From positions 178,383-242,382 of the forward strand of contig JADKIO010000013.1 of the NCBI GenBank assembly GCA_016721195.1: a DNA stretch of 64,000 bases. The letters are read 5' to 3'. The translations under genes and the position numbers were made by a program. The stretch is from Candidatus Geothrix skivensis. GTDB taxonomy: Bacteria; Acidobacteriota; Holophagae; Holophagales; Holophagaceae. Positions within the stretch are counted from its first letter, which is position 1; each line of letters begins with the position of its first letter. A model generated the notes under the pieces. The model saw nothing but the letters and a program-made list of their open reading frames with translations. It was not told where the DNA came from and searched no databases. Below are positions 34,047 to 44,576 of this stretch, piece after piece.

Positions 34047-35144
34047 ATGGAACGGGTGGAGTGCGTCGTCATCGGAGCCGGTGTGGTGGGCCTGGCCCTG
34101 GCGCGCCACTTGGCCCAGTCAGGCCGCGAGGTGGTGGTGCTCGAAGCCGAGGACCGCATCGGCACCGGCATCAGCTCCCGCAACAGCGAGGTCATCCATG
34201 CGGGGATCTACTACCCGGCGGGATCGCTGAAGGCGCGGCTCTGCGTGGCGGGCAACCGGGCCCTCTACGCCTACTGCGAGGCGCGGCAGGTGAACCACCG
34301 GCGCTGCGGCAAGCTCATCGTGGCCACGGACGACTCCCAGGTGGAGGCCCTGCGCCAGCTGCGCCTGCGGGCGGCCGCCAACGGCGTGACCGACCTGCAG
34401 TGGCTGGAGCGGGACGAGGCGCTGGCGCTGGAGCCCCGCCTGCAGTGCACGGCGGCCCTGCTCTCCCCCAGCACGGGCATCGTGGACAGCCACGGCCTCA
34501 TGCGCTCCCTGGGGCTGGAGGCGGCAGCCGCAGGCGCCTCGGTGGTGCTGAAGAGTCCCGTGCTGGGCGGCCGTGCCACGCCACAAGGGCTGGAGGTGCA
34601 GGTCGGCGGTGGGGAGCCGATGTCCCTGCTGGCCCGGCGGGTCTACAACGCCGCCGGGATGGGCGCCATCCCCCTGGCCCGGGCTTTCGAGGGGGCCCGC
34701 CCCGGAAGCCTGCCTCCCCTGCCCCGCCGCTTCGCCAAGGGCAACTACTTCAGCCTCACCGGCGCCGCGCCCTTTTCGCGGCTGGTGTACCCCATCCCGC
34801 CCCTGGGCGCCCTGGGCGTGCACCTCACCCTGGATCTGGCCGGCCAGGCGCGCTTTGGCCCGGACGTGGAGTGGATCGACACCGAGAACTACGATGTGGA
34901 CCCCCACCGCGCCGACAGCTTCTACGCCGAGGTCCGCAAGTACTGGCCGCAGCTTCCGGAGGGCGCCCTGCAGCCCGCCTATGCCGGCATCCGCCCCAAG
35001 CTGCATGGCCCTGGCGAGATCCCGCCGGACTTCCTCATCCAGCGCGAAGCCGACCATGGCCTGCCCAGTCTCGTGAACCTGCTGGGCATCGAATCCCCGG
35101 GCCTCACGGCCTGTCTGGCCCTGGCGGAGGAGGCGGCGCGGTGA
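34047..35144 (+). CDS. L-2-hydroxyglutarate oxidase/dehydrogenase-like flavoenzyme
   Basis: A 365-residue DAO-family FAD oxidoreductase with the dinucleotide motif VVIGAGVVGLALA at the N-terminus. The segment NSEVIHAGIYYPAGSLKARLCV is diagnostic of the LhgO/L2HGDH group. A C-terminal GIESPGLTACLALAE completes the FAD site. It would oxidise L-2-hydroxyglutarate to 2-oxoglutarate, giving electrons to quinone or oxygen. It is divergent from mutS by 91 bp. Confidence 0.85.
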   Translation: MERVECVVIGAGVVGLALARHLAQSGREVVVLEAEDRIGTGISSRNSEVIHAGIYYPAGSLKARLCVAGNRALYAYCEARQVNHRRCGKLIVATDDSQVEALRQLRLRAAANGVTDLQWLERDEALALEPRLQCTAALLSPSTGIVDSHGLMRSLGLEAAAAGASVVLKSPVLGGRATPQGLEVQVGGGEPMSLLARRVYNAAGMGAIPLARAFEGARPGSLPPLPRRFAKGNYFSLTGAAPFSRLVYPIPPLGALGVHLTLDLAGQARFGPDVEWIDTENYDVDPHRADSFYAEVRKYWPQLPEGALQPAYAGIRPKLHGPGEIPPDFLIQREADHGLPSLVNLLGIESPGLTACLALAEEAAR

Positions 35145-35196
35145 GAGGCCTGCTTTAGAGCTTGTCCTACACTGAAGGACGCGAAAGGGCTGCCCG

Positions 35197-36870
35197 GTGA
35201 CCAACGACTACAACAGCTTCCGGGTCACCATGAAGGCCGGAGCACCCGGACAGGTGTCTCTGGCGAGTGGCCGGGGGGCCGTGGCCTCGGTGTCCCGCCA
35301 GGCCTCGGAACTGGCCATCCAGGTGCTCCAGGATGGCGGCAATGCCTTCGACGCGGCCTTCGCCACGGCCTTCGCCCTCACCATCTACCACCCCCAGGCC
35401 GGGAATCTGGGGGGCGGCGGCTACCTGCTCTTCCAGGAGCCAGGTACCAGGCCCCAGGTCTTCAGCTACCGCGAGCAGGCCCCCCGGGGGGCCACCCGGG
35501 AGGCCTTTCTGCGGCCGGATGGCACGCCGGATCCGGACCTTACCGCCTTCGGCCCCACCTCCGTCTGCGTGCCCGGCACCGTCAAGGCCTTCTGCGAACT
35601 GCAGCGGCGCCATGGCCGGCTGAAGGCCGCCGACCTGCTGGAGGCCGTCGCCCGGCGCGCCGAGGATGGTGCCCGCCTCACCCAGTACGAGTGCGACTGC
35701 CTCAACCGCCTGGGGCCCCGTCTTGCCAGTTCTCCCGAGGCCCGGCGGATCTATGTCCGCGACCGGCCCTTCCAGGCCGGGGACCTGCTCCCGAATCCGG
35801 CCCTGGCGGGGACGCTGCGAACCCTGGCCCGGGAGGGCGAGCGGGCCTTCTACCGGGGCGCCATCGCCCAGCAGATGGTGACGGACCTCCAGGCCCACGG
35901 CGGCTTCCTGACCGCCGAAGACCTGGCGCAGTACGCCCTGCGGGAGGTGGAGCCCATCCAGGTGGAACTGGCGGGCCGGCAGGTCTGGACCGTGCCCCCG
36001 GAAGGGGGGGGTGCCCTGCTGCTGGAGATCCTGGGCCTCCTGGACCGGGAGGCCTTCCGTAAGTGCGCCTTCGACAGTGCGGAGTACCACCACTTCCTGG
36101 CCCAGGCCTCCAAGCTGGCCTTCCTGGACCGGGTGGACTACTTGGGCGATGTCCCCCCGGGGACCGCCCATCAGCGGTTCCTGAGCCGGGAGCACACGGA
36201 CCGTCGCTTCGACCTCATCGATCCAGTCCGGGATACCCCCACGGAGCTACTGGCCGCCGGGTACCGGGAACCGGGACCTCCGGGGAAGCACACCACCCAC
36301 TTCGCCATCATCGATGCGGAAGGCAATGCGGTCTCCAATTCCTACACCCTGAACCTGCGCTACGGCTCCAAGTGGGCGGTGGCCGGGGCCGGCTTCCTGC
36401 TGAACGGCAGCATCGACTCCTTCTCCTTCGTCGAGGGGATGGAGAACTACTTCGGCGTCCCGGGCAGCCGACCGAACCTCTTCGCCCCGGGCAAGCGGCC
36501 CGCCAGCAACATGGCCCCGGTGCTCGTGACGGCGGGGGGCCGGGTGGAGATGGCCCTGGGCACCCCCGGGGGCCCCACCATCCCCACGACCTTGGCCCAT
36601 GTTCTCCTGGCCAGCCTGGTCCACGGCGTCGCGCCGGAAGCCCTGATCCCCGCCAGCCGCCTGCACCACCAGGGCTGGCCCGATGTCCTCTACCACGAGC
36701 CGGGCTTCGACCGCCCCGGGCTGCTGCTCGCCCTGGCGGAAAAGGGCTACAACCTGAAGGACAAGCAGGAGCTCATCTCGGACGTGCATGGGGTGTTCCG
36801 CCGGGAGGCGGGCCTCCTGGCGGTCAGCGACCACCGCCGGGAAGGCTGTGCCAGGGCCCTTCCCGCCTGA
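35197..36870 (+). CDS. Gamma-glutamyltransferase-family Ntn hydrolase
   Basis: A 557-residue GGT-like protein. The autocatalytic threonine is in GKHTTHFAIIDAEGNAVS (about 360-380), followed by the family's GFLLNG and PNLFAPGKRPASNMAP segments and a TPGGPTIPTT glycine loop. It would transfer or hydrolyse gamma-glutamyl groups, e.g. of glutathione. The GTG start gives no obvious signal peptide, whereas classical GGTs are periplasmic, so either it is cytoplasmic or the true start differs. Confidence 0.85.
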   Translation: MTNDYNSFRVTMKAGAPGQVSLASGRGAVASVSRQASELAIQVLQDGGNAFDAAFATAFALTIYHPQAGNLGGGGYLLFQEPGTRPQVFSYREQAPRGATREAFLRPDGTPDPDLTAFGPTSVCVPGTVKAFCELQRRHGRLKAADLLEAVARRAEDGARLTQYECDCLNRLGPRLASSPEARRIYVRDRPFQAGDLLPNPALAGTLRTLAREGERAFYRGAIAQQMVTDLQAHGGFLTAEDLAQYALREVEPIQVELAGRQVWTVPPEGGGALLLEILGLLDREAFRKCAFDSAEYHHFLAQASKLAFLDRVDYLGDVPPGTAHQRFLSREHTDRRFDLIDPVRDTPTELLAAGYREPGPPGKHTTHFAIIDAEGNAVSNSYTLNLRYGSKWAVAGAGFLLNGSIDSFSFVEGMENYFGVPGSRPNLFAPGKRPASNMAPVLVTAGGRVEMALGTPGGPTIPTTLAHVLLASLVHGVAPEALIPASRLHHQGWPDVLYHEPGFDRPGLLLALAEKGYNLKDKQELISDVHGVFRREAGLLAVSDHRREGCARALPA

Positions 36871-36886
36871 GCCCCCCCGGGGGGGC
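36871..36886. terminator. GC palindrome between convergent genes
   Basis: A perfect 16-bp palindrome (GCCCCCCC then its complement) fills most of the 22-bp gap between the gamma-glutamyltransferase and malic enzyme stops. It is probably a bidirectional terminator or barrier, though it lacks a T-run. Confidence 0.4.
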
Positions 36887-36892
36887 GGTCCC

Positions 36893-38605
36893 TCAGCCCG
36901 GCCGGTAGGCCATGTAGGCTGGCTCCCACTGGGCCCGCGTGAAGATGGAGCTGAGCCGCTCATCGTCCAGCTGGCGCCCCAGGCCCGCGTCCCGGGCCTC
37001 CCGGCCCAGGGCATAGGCCACGCTGGCACTTACCTGGCGGATATCCTTCATCTCCGGCAGCAGCAGCCCACGGGCCTCCTGCTCGGGGGTCACCATGTCG
37101 CTGATGGCCCGACTTGCGGCCAGGATCATGCCGTCCGTGATGCGGGAGGCCCGGGAGACCAGGGCGCCCAGCCCCAGACCGGGGAAGATGTACATGTTGT
37201 TGCACTGGGAGGCCTGGAGGGTCCTTCCCTTCCATTCCATGGGCTGGAAGGGGCTCCCGGTGGCCACGAGGCCCATGCCGTCCGTGGCCCGCCACACGGC
37301 CTCGGGGGTGCACTCGCACTTGTGGGTGGGATTGGAGAGGGCCAGCACGATGGGGCGGGCCGAATGCTTCGCGGTCTCGGCCAGGATGGCCTCGCTGAAG
37401 AGGCCCGGCTGGGCGGTGACGCCGATGAGCACCGTGGGATGGGCGTTGCGGATCACGTCCTCGAGGCCGATGCGGCCGGGATCATCCAGCCGCCAGCCAT
37501 CCACGGCGGCGCGCCGCTGGGCCAGGGGTTCCTGGGGGCCCTCCATGAGCGGATCGCCTTCAAGGAGCAGTCCCTGCATCTCCACGGCGAAGATGCGCTT
37601 CCGCGCCTCCTCGTCGGAAAGGCCTTCCTCCTTCAGCATGGCGCGGATGTTCATGGCGATGCCGGTGCCCGCCTGGCCCAGGCCCACGATGACGTAGCGC
37701 TCATCCTGGAATCGGCTCTGCTTGATGCGCATGGCGGTCATCAGGGCCGCCAGGGTCGTGGCACCGGTGCCCTGGATATCGTCGTTGAAGGAAAGAATGC
37801 GCTCCCGGTACCGGTCCAGGTTCTTGAAGGCAGTCTGCTTGGCGAAGTCCTCCCACTGCAGCAGGGCGCCGGGGAAGTTGCGCCTCACGCCGAGGATGAA
37901 TTTCTCCACGAGCTCCTCGTATTCCGCCCCCCGCAGGCGTGGCCTGCGGATGCCCAGGTAGAGCGGGTCGTCCAGCAGGCGCTGGTTGTTGGTGCCCACA
38001 TCGAGGCTGATGGGGAGGCAGACGGCAGGGTGGACGCCGCCGGCGGCCACGTAGAGGCTCACCTTGCCCACCGGGATGCCCATGCCGTCGGAACCCAGAT
38101 CGCCGAGTCCCAGGATCCGCTCCCCATCGGTCACCACGATGAGGTTCACCTGGGGCTGGGAGAGCCCCTGGAAGATCTGGTCGATGTTGGCGATGTTGTT
38201 GGGCGTGATGTAGAGGCCGCGGTAGCGCCGCTGGATGTGGCTCATCTCCATGCAGGCCTGGCCCACGGTCGGGGTGTAGACGATGGGCACCATCTCCTCC
38301 AGGTGGTCCAGGAGCAGGCGGTAGAAGAGGATCTCGTTGCGGTCCTGGAGTCCTGCGAGATAGATGTACCGCTCCAGATCGTCGGGCTTGCGCTGGTAGG
38401 CCTCGTAGGCCCGGTCCGCCTGGGAAGCCAGGGTGGATACGCCGGAACGGAGCATGCCATCCAGGCCAAGGGCCAGGCGCTCCTCCTTGGCGAAGGCCGA
38501 GGCCTTGTTCAAGTGGGAATCGGCGAGGAGCTGGCGGCCGCGGAGGTAGACCTCGTTGTAGGTCTCGCCGGTGAGGGGGTCGGTCTTGAGGCTGAAGGTC
38601 TTCAT
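36893..38605 (-). CDS. maeA: NAD-dependent malic enzyme
   Basis: A 570-residue enzyme close in length to E. coli MaeA (565). Visible signatures are YTPTVGQAC, VVTDGERILGLGDLG (the malic enzyme motif), FNDDIQGTGA (metal-binding aspartates) and the NAD-site VIVGLGQAGTGIA. It decarboxylates malate to pyruvate, making NADH. Upstream and co-directional is a DcuSR/CitAB-like two-component system, which suggests that C4-dicarboxylates or citrate induce it. Confidence 0.94.
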   Translation of the reverse strand: MKTFSLKTDPLTGETYNEVYLRGRQLLADSHLNKASAFAKEERLALGLDGMLRSGVSTLASQADRAYEAYQRKPDDLERYIYLAGLQDRNEILFYRLLLDHLEEMVPIVYTPTVGQACMEMSHIQRRYRGLYITPNNIANIDQIFQGLSQPQVNLIVVTDGERILGLGDLGSDGMGIPVGKVSLYVAAGGVHPAVCLPISLDVGTNNQRLLDDPLYLGIRRPRLRGAEYEELVEKFILGVRRNFPGALLQWEDFAKQTAFKNLDRYRERILSFNDDIQGTGATTLAALMTAMRIKQSRFQDERYVIVGLGQAGTGIAMNIRAMLKEEGLSDEEARKRIFAVEMQGLLLEGDPLMEGPQEPLAQRRAAVDGWRLDDPGRIGLEDVIRNAHPTVLIGVTAQPGLFSEAILAETAKHSARPIVLALSNPTHKCECTPEAVWRATDGMGLVATGSPFQPMEWKGRTLQASQCNNMYIFPGLGLGALVSRASRITDGMILAASRAISDMVTPEQEARGLLLPEMKDIRQVSASVAYALGREARDAGLGRQLDDERLSSIFTRAQWEPAYMAYRPG

Positions 38606-38850
38606 GGATGGGCTCCGGGAACGACCGTCGTTCGGGTGGATGGTCCTGGTCTATTCGGATTGTAGGGTCAAATCCCGGCCTGGAATTTGAGAATGACGAA
38701 GGCCGGATGGCACCCCTGCTGGCGGGGAATCAGAGGGGATGGAGAACAGTCACTCCATCCCGGTGGCCAGTTCGGGGACCTTGGGGAGGGTGGCCAGTGC
38801 TTCCCTGCGGTCGAATTGTGCATATCGAAACGTGATTCGCACATCTGGAA

Positions 38851-39567
38851 CTAATGGAAGCGCAGAAGCTCCTCCAGCATGCCCTGCTGCAGCCGGAACC
38901 GGTGCACGGGCCGGCCCATGCCCCCATAGCCCGGCTCCATCCGCAGCACCTTCAGCCCGCAGAGGTACTCCAAATACTTGCGCACGGAGACCCGGCTGAT
39001 CCCCACCTGCCCGGCCAGTTCCTCGGACGTGAACCAAGGCGTCTCCCCCGGCAGCCCGAGGATGGCCTGGCCGATCCGGCCCAGCGTGGCCCGGTCCAGG
39101 CCCTTGGGCAGTTCCAGGTCGCCCGGAGCCAGGCGGGGTCTGCGGCTGAGGGCCGCATCCAGCTCCCGCTGGCTCAGGGACTGCTCCGTACCCATGAGCC
39201 GGTGGGTCTCGCGGTAGCCCTCCAGGGCCTGCTGGAGGCGCTCGAACTCGAAAGGTTTGATGAGGTAGTCCACGGCCCCCAGCTTGAGGGCCCGATCGAT
39301 GGTCCGGGTGTCCCGGGCGGCGGTGACGAAGATGACATCCACCGCCAGGGCCAGGCGCCGGATCTCGGCCATCAGGTCCATGCCGGTCTGGCCGGCCATG
39401 AAGATATCCAGCAGCAGCAGGTCCGCCGGGTGCGCCCGCAGGGCCGCCAGGCCCTCGGCGGCGCTGCGGGCGGAGGCCACCACCTTGAAGTCAGGCACGC
39501 GCTCCACGTAGATGCGGTTGAGCTCCGCCACCATGGGATCGTCTTCCACCAGCACCACGCGGATCAC
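38851..39567 (-). CDS. DcuR/CitB-family response regulator
   Basis: A 238-residue regulator. The receiver domain (1 to about 120) has DD near the N-terminus, the phospho-acceptor aspartate in LLLLDIFM and K in YLIKPFEF. The C-terminal DNA-binding domain (about 150-215) has the TSEELAGQVGISRVSVRKYLEYL helix-turn-helix characteristic of CitB/DcuR. The gene overlaps its partner kinase by 4 bp. The likely target is the malic enzyme gene 245 bp downstream on the same strand. Confidence 0.9.
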   Translation of the reverse strand: MIRVVLVEDDPMVAELNRIYVERVPDFKVVASARSAAEGLAALRAHPADLLLLDIFMAGQTGMDLMAEIRRLALAVDVIFVTAARDTRTIDRALKLGAVDYLIKPFEFERLQQALEGYRETHRLMGTEQSLSQRELDAALSRRPRLAPGDLELPKGLDRATLGRIGQAILGLPGETPWFTSEELAGQVGISRVSVRKYLEYLCGLKVLRMEPGYGGMGRPVHRFRLQQGMLEELLRFH

Positions 39568-41186
39568 GGCAGCTCCTCACCGGGGAACAGGCACAGGGAG
39601 GCCTCGAAGATCGCCCCCCCGCCCTCCCGGTTCCAGGCCCGGAGCCGACCCCCCCGGGCTTCCACGCTCCGGGCGGCCCGCCACAGGCCGTAGCCCCGGT
39701 TCTCCCCCTTGGTGGAGAAGCCCCGCTCGAAGAGGTGCGCTGGGTCACCCTCTGGCAATCCGGGACCACTGTCCTCCACCCGGATGCGAAGCCAGGCCTC
39801 CTCCTGCCAGAGGCCCAGGAGGATCTCCCGGGAGGGGGACTCCCCGATGGCCTCCGCGGCATTCTCCAGCAGGTTGCCGACGATGGTGACGAGATCCTGG
39901 GACTCGGCTTCGCCGGGGCACCTCGGCACCGAGGTATTCGGGTCGAGCTTCAGCTGGATGGCCTGCTCCCGGGCTTCGGCGAAGCGGGCCAGGAGGAAGC
40001 CCGCCACCACGGGGTCCTTGACGCGCTGCAGGACGTAGCCCGCTTCGTCATCCAGCCGCCCGGCGATGGCCGCCACATAGTCCTTCAGGCGCTCGTGCTC
40101 GCCCAGCTTCACCAGCCCCAGGATCACATGCAGCTTGTTCATGAACTCGTGGGTCTGGGCCCGCAGGGCATCGGCGAAGTGGCGCACACCCGTGAGCTGT
40201 TCCGCCAGGCGGCTCACCTCGGTCTTGTCCCGGAAGGTGGCCACGGCCCCCTCGATGCGCCCATCCACCAGCACGGGCACCCGGCTGGTGAGGATCTTGA
40301 GCCCGTTGATATCCGCCTCCTGGTCGTACTGGGGGAGCCCGGTCTCCACCACGGACCGCATGCCCGTGATGGGGATGACCTCGTCATGCCGGCGGCCCAC
40401 CAGGTCCCCGTGGATCCCCGCCAGCGCGAAGAGCCGTGCGCCCTCCTCGTTGACCAGGGTGACGGTCAGGTTCCGATCCACGGCGATGATGCCCTCCCGC
40501 ACGGACTGGAGGAGGGCGCTCCGCTGCTGGAGGAGGGTGGCGATCTCCACGGGTTCCATGCCCAGCAGGATCCGCTTGATGCGACCGGCCACGAACATGG
40601 CCCCGAGAAGGCCCGCGCCGAAGCCGATGAGCACGCCCAGGGCCACCCGCCGGCGGACGCTGACCACCGTCCGGTCCAGGCCGGTCACCAGGATGCCCGC
40701 CGCCACCGCCCCGATCTGTCGCCCGGTCCCCGGATCCCACACCGGTGTGAAGGCCCGCAGGGACAGGCCGAGGGTGCCCTGGGCCGAAGAAAGGTACGAG
40801 CGCCCCTGGAACACCTCGGCCTCGTCCCCGCCCGCGAACCGCGCCCCGATCTGGGTGGGGTTGGGATGGGAGAGGCGGATCCCGCCCATGTCCATGACGG
40901 TGATGTAATCCACCCGCGTATCCTGGCGGAGGCGCTCCGCATGGGCCTGTACGGAAGCGGCGGGCTGCCGACCCCGGAGCCCCTGGATCACGAGCTCGGA
41001 GTCAGCGGCAGCGCGGGACAGCAGCACCAGTTTCTCGGTGAGGGCCTCCCGGGTCTCCTGCTCGACCTTCCGGTCCACCATCACGCCCGTCACCACCAGC
41101 ACCAGGGCCAGCACCGTGGCCAGCAGAAGGGTGATCCTGGCGCGAAGATGGAAGAAGGGCCTGAGCCTGGGCATGGTCATGAGCAT
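39564..41186 (-). CDS. DcuS/CitA-family sensor histidine kinase
   Basis: About 540 residues. An N-terminal helix (about 15-37) and a second near 180-200 flank a periplasmic PAS-like sensor domain carrying GxxxSHPxPxxIG. A cytoplasmic PAS and an HxxxN kinase core follow: RAQTHEFMNKLHVILGL (phospho-histidine), NLLENAAEA (N box) and DSGPGLP, STKGENRGYGLW. These are the hallmarks of the CitA/DcuS group, which bind citrate, fumarate or malate outside the cell. The start is uncertain: a TTG at 41210 or ATGs at 41186, 41180 or 41174 are all in frame. Confidence 0.88.
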   Translation of the reverse strand: MLMTMPRLRPFFHLRARITLLLATVLALVLVVTGVMVDRKVEQETREALTEKLVLLSRAAADSELVIQGLRGRQPAASVQAHAERLRQDTRVDYITVMDMGGIRLSHPNPTQIGARFAGGDEAEVFQGRSYLSSAQGTLGLSLRAFTPVWDPGTGRQIGAVAAGILVTGLDRTVVSVRRRVALGVLIGFGAGLLGAMFVAGRIKRILLGMEPVEIATLLQQRSALLQSVREGIIAVDRNLTVTLVNEEGARLFALAGIHGDLVGRRHDEVIPITGMRSVVETGLPQYDQEADINGLKILTSRVPVLVDGRIEGAVATFRDKTEVSRLAEQLTGVRHFADALRAQTHEFMNKLHVILGLVKLGEHERLKDYVAAIAGRLDDEAGYVLQRVKDPVVAGFLLARFAEAREQAIQLKLDPNTSVPRCPGEAESQDLVTIVGNLLENAAEAIGESPSREILLGLWQEEAWLRIRVEDSGPGLPEGDPAHLFERGFSTKGENRGYGLWRAARSVEARGGRLRAWNREGGGAIFEASLCLFPGEELP

Positions 41187-41243
41187 TGCAACGGCGGACC
41201 TTCCAAGCAAGGAAGTTGGGATTTCACGGAGGGTGTTAGGCCT

Positions 41244-41272
41244 TTTGGAAGAAAACTTTAGTTGTTTATTAT
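41244..41272 (+). promoter_or_regulatory. Candidate sigma70-type promoter of clpB
   Basis: TTTGGA (41244-41249), a 17-bp spacer and TATTAT (41267-41272) lie 34 bp before the clpB ATG in a locally AT-rich segment between divergent genes. No CIRCE inverted repeat or clear sigma32-type promoter was seen there. Confidence 0.35.
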
Positions 41273-41305
41273 CATATTTGGTTCATGCTTGAATCGAGGT
41301 GTGCC

Positions 41306-43878
<2,573 letters not shown>

Positions 43879-43879
<1 letters not shown>

Positions 43880-44024
43880 GGCGCCCCTGCCCGGCAACCC
43901 TTCGCCCGGCGCTTCGCTTGGGCTCATGGGCCGGGCCTGCTCCCCCGCGAACGGACGCGCCACTGGCGCGTCCTCCCACTCGGCCTGCGCTGCGCTTGGC
44001 CTCGCGGAGCGGGTCCCGCGGCTT
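43879..44024 (+). repeat. GC-rich palindromic element, copy A (after clpB)
   Basis: This 146-bp unit begins at the last base of the clpB stop codon and matches copy B at 44054-44199 base for base as far as I can read. Internal hairpins include GACGCGCC-ACT-GGCGCGTC and a closing GGAGCGGGTCCCGC segment. A 29-bp linker (44025-44053) separates the copies. A diverged relative lies after metK. Confidence 0.85.
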
Positions 44025-44053
44025 TGCACCCCGCCTGGTTGGGGCTTCCCATT

Positions 44054-44199
44054 GGGCGCCCCTGCCCGGCAACCCTTCGCCCGGCGCTTCGCTTGGGCTC
44101 ATGGGCCGGGCCTGCTCCCCCGCGAACGGACGCGCCACTGGCGCGTCCTCCCACTCGGCCTGCGCTGCGCTTGGCCTCGCGGAGCGGGTCCCGCGGCTT
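44054..44199 (+). repeat. GC-rich palindromic element, copy B (before the clpB tail copy)
   Basis: Direct repeat of copy A, 175 bp downstream. Its final bases GCGGCTT merge into GGCTTCGACC, the start of the duplicated clpB tail, so the exact edge of element versus tail is ambiguous by a few bases (44194-44199). Confidence 0.85.
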
Positions 44200-44362
44200 C
44201 GACCCCCAGTTCGGCGCCCGCCCCCTCAAGCGCCTCATCCAGCACGCCGTGGTCAATCCCCTGTCCCGCCTGGTCCTCCAGGGCCAGCTCCAACCCGGCG
44301 GCTTGGCGCGACTGGCCGTTCGGGACGGGCAGCTCATGGTCGAGGCCGAGGCGGTTCAATAG
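44195..44362 (+). pseudogene. Duplicated 3' end of clpB
   Basis: 168 bp matching clpB 43712-43879, with the same frame and stop codon. The only differences I see are in the last two sense codons (GTG CAG becomes GTT CAA). It encodes the last 55 residues of D2 (GFDPQFGARPLKRLIQ to the C-terminus) without a promoter or start of its own. The near-identity implies a recent event or ongoing gene conversion. Confidence 0.88.
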
Positions 44363-44520
44363 GGCTGTGGGCTATGGGCTGTGGGGGGTAGGTAGGAAGG
44401 GCGAGGCAGCATGAACGGCCGCTCCAAACCGAGCGGCCCAAGGGTCATGACTGTCGCGGCCGGCAGGGCCGCCCCAGGGATCCCTTCCCACAGCCCACAG
44501 CCTACTGCCCACAGCCTGCT
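44363..44520. repeat. Imperfect inverted repeat with CTGTGGGC words
   Basis: The left arm (44363-44401) reads GGCTGTGGGCTATGGGCTG followed by GTGGGG and GGAAGGG. The right arm (44483-44517) is its approximate complement, CCCTTCCCACAGCCCACAG then CCTACTGCCCACAGCC. Between them a clean hairpin GGCCGCTC-CAAACC-GAGCGGCC lies at 44417-44438. It probably belongs to another dispersed repeat family. Confidence 0.6.
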
Positions 44521-44576
44521 CGAAACTTGCCTCCCCCCCCGCCCAGTCCGATGAGGATCCGGTACCCGGAGTCTGC

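Larger units (their letters stand above)
43880..44576. other. Repeat-filled intergenic region after clpB
   Basis: This 697-bp stretch has no normal gene. In order it holds two copies of a 146-bp palindromic element, a second copy of the clpB 3' end, and an imperfect inverted repeat built of CTGTGGGC-like words, followed by about 55 bp leading to the response-regulator gene. Several open frames run across it, one joining the element to the clpB tail copy in frame (44024-44362), but their residue composition looks like GC-rich repeat translation rather than a protein. Confidence 0.75.

Noticed and set aside
41211..41305. CIRCE or sigma32 heat-shock control of clpB
   Set aside because: No TTAGCACTC/GAGTGCTAA inverted repeat. 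A CTTGAA near the start lies too close to the ATG to be a -35 element.
43918..44414. Open frames across the palindromic elements that could be read as proteins
   Set aside because: Long frames are open on both strands at once and their residues (P, A, R, G, S) mirror GC-rich repeats. No start signal or family resemblance apart from the clpB tail copy.
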